Position numbers and translations under genes: made by a program. Below, in pieces: positions 4,706 through 5,439 of a stretch of DNA of 5,439 nucleotides (within the stretch, counting starts at the first letter, position 1; every line of letters starts with the position of its first letter). Below the pieces are notes generated by a model. The model was not told the origin of the DNA. It saw only the letters and a list, made by a program, of their open reading frames with translations, and did no database searches. Where the stretch lies: contig CAYFLU010000207.1 in assembly GCA_964343975.1 (NCBI GenBank), positions 1 through 5,439 of the forward strand, given 5' to 3'. The stretch is from SCUN01 sp964343975. GTDB taxonomy: Bacteria; Acidobacteriota; Vicinamibacteria; Vicinamibacterales; SCN-69-37.

Positions 4706-5439
4706 ATGACGCGAACCTCAACCACGTTGTCTGCCCTCGCGGTCCTCGCCATTGGCGTGGCCGCGTTTTCCTTCATGCGCCGCGGGGGCGCCGAGACCAT
4801 CGTGGATCTCGGCACGGTCACCCAGCGGGCCACCTTCCGCTCCACAGTGACGGCCTCCGGTGAGATCGTCGCCACACGCTATGCCGACATCGGCTCGAGC
4901 GTGATGGGCAAGATCGTGTCGCTGCCCGTCCGGGAAGGCGACCGGGTCCGGGCCGGTCAGGTGCTGGCGCGGATCGACGCCGTGCCGGCGCAAAGCGATG
5001 CGGCCAGTGCGGCCGAGCAAGTGCGCGCCCTCGAAGCGGACGCCGCGGCCGCCGCCGAGCAGGTCAAGGCCGCGCAGTCTGATCTGACCGCCACGCTCGC
5101 ACGCGAGCGCGACGCGCGTCAGCAACTCTCGCGCGCCACCGCCCTCAGCCAACAGGGCCTCATCCCCCAATCAGAACTCGACGCCGCCAAAGTGGCGATG
5201 GACACCGTGACGGCGCAGGTCGCCTCCGCGCGCGCCGCCGTCGACCGCGTCACGCAAAGTCAGGCCGGCGCCGCGCGGCGCATCGCACAAGCCCGCGCAC
5301 AAGCCCGCCGCGCCGACGATGCCCTCGCGAAGACCTCCGTCGTTTCGCCGATCGACGGCATCGTCAGCCGCTTGCGCGTGCGCGAGGGCGAGATGGTCGT
5401 GATCGGCCTGCAGAATCAGCCGGGCACGACCTTGATGAC
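4706..5439 (+). CDS. Efflux periplasmic adaptor subunit, HlyD/MacA type (3' end beyond window)
   Basis: Membrane-fusion adaptor that links an inner-membrane ABC (MacB-like) or RND pump to an outer-membrane channel. The first 244 residues are present with no stop. Residues 8-24 form an N-terminal membrane anchor or signal. The first half of the barrel-sandwich (lipoyl-like) domain is at about 50-92 (ASGEIVATRYADIGS, VMGKIVSLPVREGDRVRAGQ, VLARID). A long Ala/Gln/Arg-rich coiled-coil hairpin spans about 95-207, with the turn near QQGLIPQSELDAAK (149-162). The second lipoyl half is SVVSPIDGIVSRLRVREGE (211-229). The following VVIGLQNQPGTTLM resembles MacA-type adaptors paired with ABC permeases, but the deciding C-terminal domains are off the edge. 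ATG 4706 is chosen; an in-frame GTG at 4694 adds four residues, and neither has a strong ribosome site. It lies 55 bp after the small exported protein in the same direction, so co-transcription is likely. Confidence 0.9.
   Translation, partial: MTRTSTTLSALAVLAIGVAAFSFMRRGGAETIVDLGTVTQRATFRSTVTASGEIVATRYADIGSSVMGKIVSLPVREGDRVRAGQVLARIDAVPAQSDAASAAEQVRALEADAAAAAEQVKAAQSDLTATLARERDARQQLSRATALSQQGLIPQSELDAAKVAMDTVTAQVASARAAVDRVTQSQAGAARRIAQARAQARRADDALAKTSVVSPIDGIVSRLRVREGEMVVIGLQNQPGTTLM
5285..5308 (+). repeat. Perfect 12-bp tandem duplication in the adaptor coiled coil
   Basis: GCACAAGCCCGC occurs twice back to back, in frame, encoding AQARAQAR (residues 194-201). It lies in the returning helix of the coiled-coil hairpin. 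Four residues is close to one helical turn, so the duplication would not break the frame, but it would shift heptad register. Confidence 0.6.

Noticed and set aside
4718..5170. Minus-strand 150-codon open frame opposite the adaptor
   Set aside because: Antisense shadow of a gene with clear lipoyl-domain and coiled-coil features.

Overview
This is a GC-rich bacterial window from a Gram-negative (double-membraned) organism. It encodes a periplasmic decaheme cytochrome, an outer-membrane beta-barrel and a membrane-fusion-type adaptor. The protein style resembles Acidobacteriota or Gemmatimonadota, but nothing in the window fixes the taxon, so that is only an impression. No tRNA, rRNA, insertion sequence or CRISPR array is visible.

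Layout. Two gene sets diverge from a 137-bp spacer (3417-3553). Reading leftward on the minus strand are: a short regulator with a HisKA-like helix and a receiver domain but no ATPase domain (2703-3416); a 176-bp spacer with two inverted repeats; a ten-heme MtrA/DmsE-type cytochrome (1507-2526); and, 16 bp further on, an MtrB/PioB-type outer-membrane porin that runs off the left edge (1-1490). The porin gene is interrupted by exactly 100 Ns (1296-1395). The reading frames on the two sides do not match, so the N run is a placeholder and not a measured length.

Reading rightward on the plus strand are: an exported beta-class carbonic anhydrase (3554-4243); a small exported Lys/Ala/Pro-rich protein of unknown function overlapping it by ATGA (4240-4650); and, after 55 bp, the N-terminal 244 residues of an efflux periplasmic adaptor of the HlyD/MacA type that runs off the right edge (4706-5439).

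How they may work together. The cytochrome and porin form the core of a porin-cytochrome conduit that moves electrons across the outer membrane. Its direction (metal reduction or Fe(II)-type oxidation) cannot be told from the window, and no extracellular MtrC/OmcA-type cytochrome or inner-membrane quinol partner is present. The co-oriented regulator may control the conduit or take part in a phosphorelay with a kinase elsewhere. The plus-strand genes look like a separate cell-envelope operon. A functional link between periplasmic CO2/bicarbonate chemistry and the electron conduit is speculation based on adjacency only.
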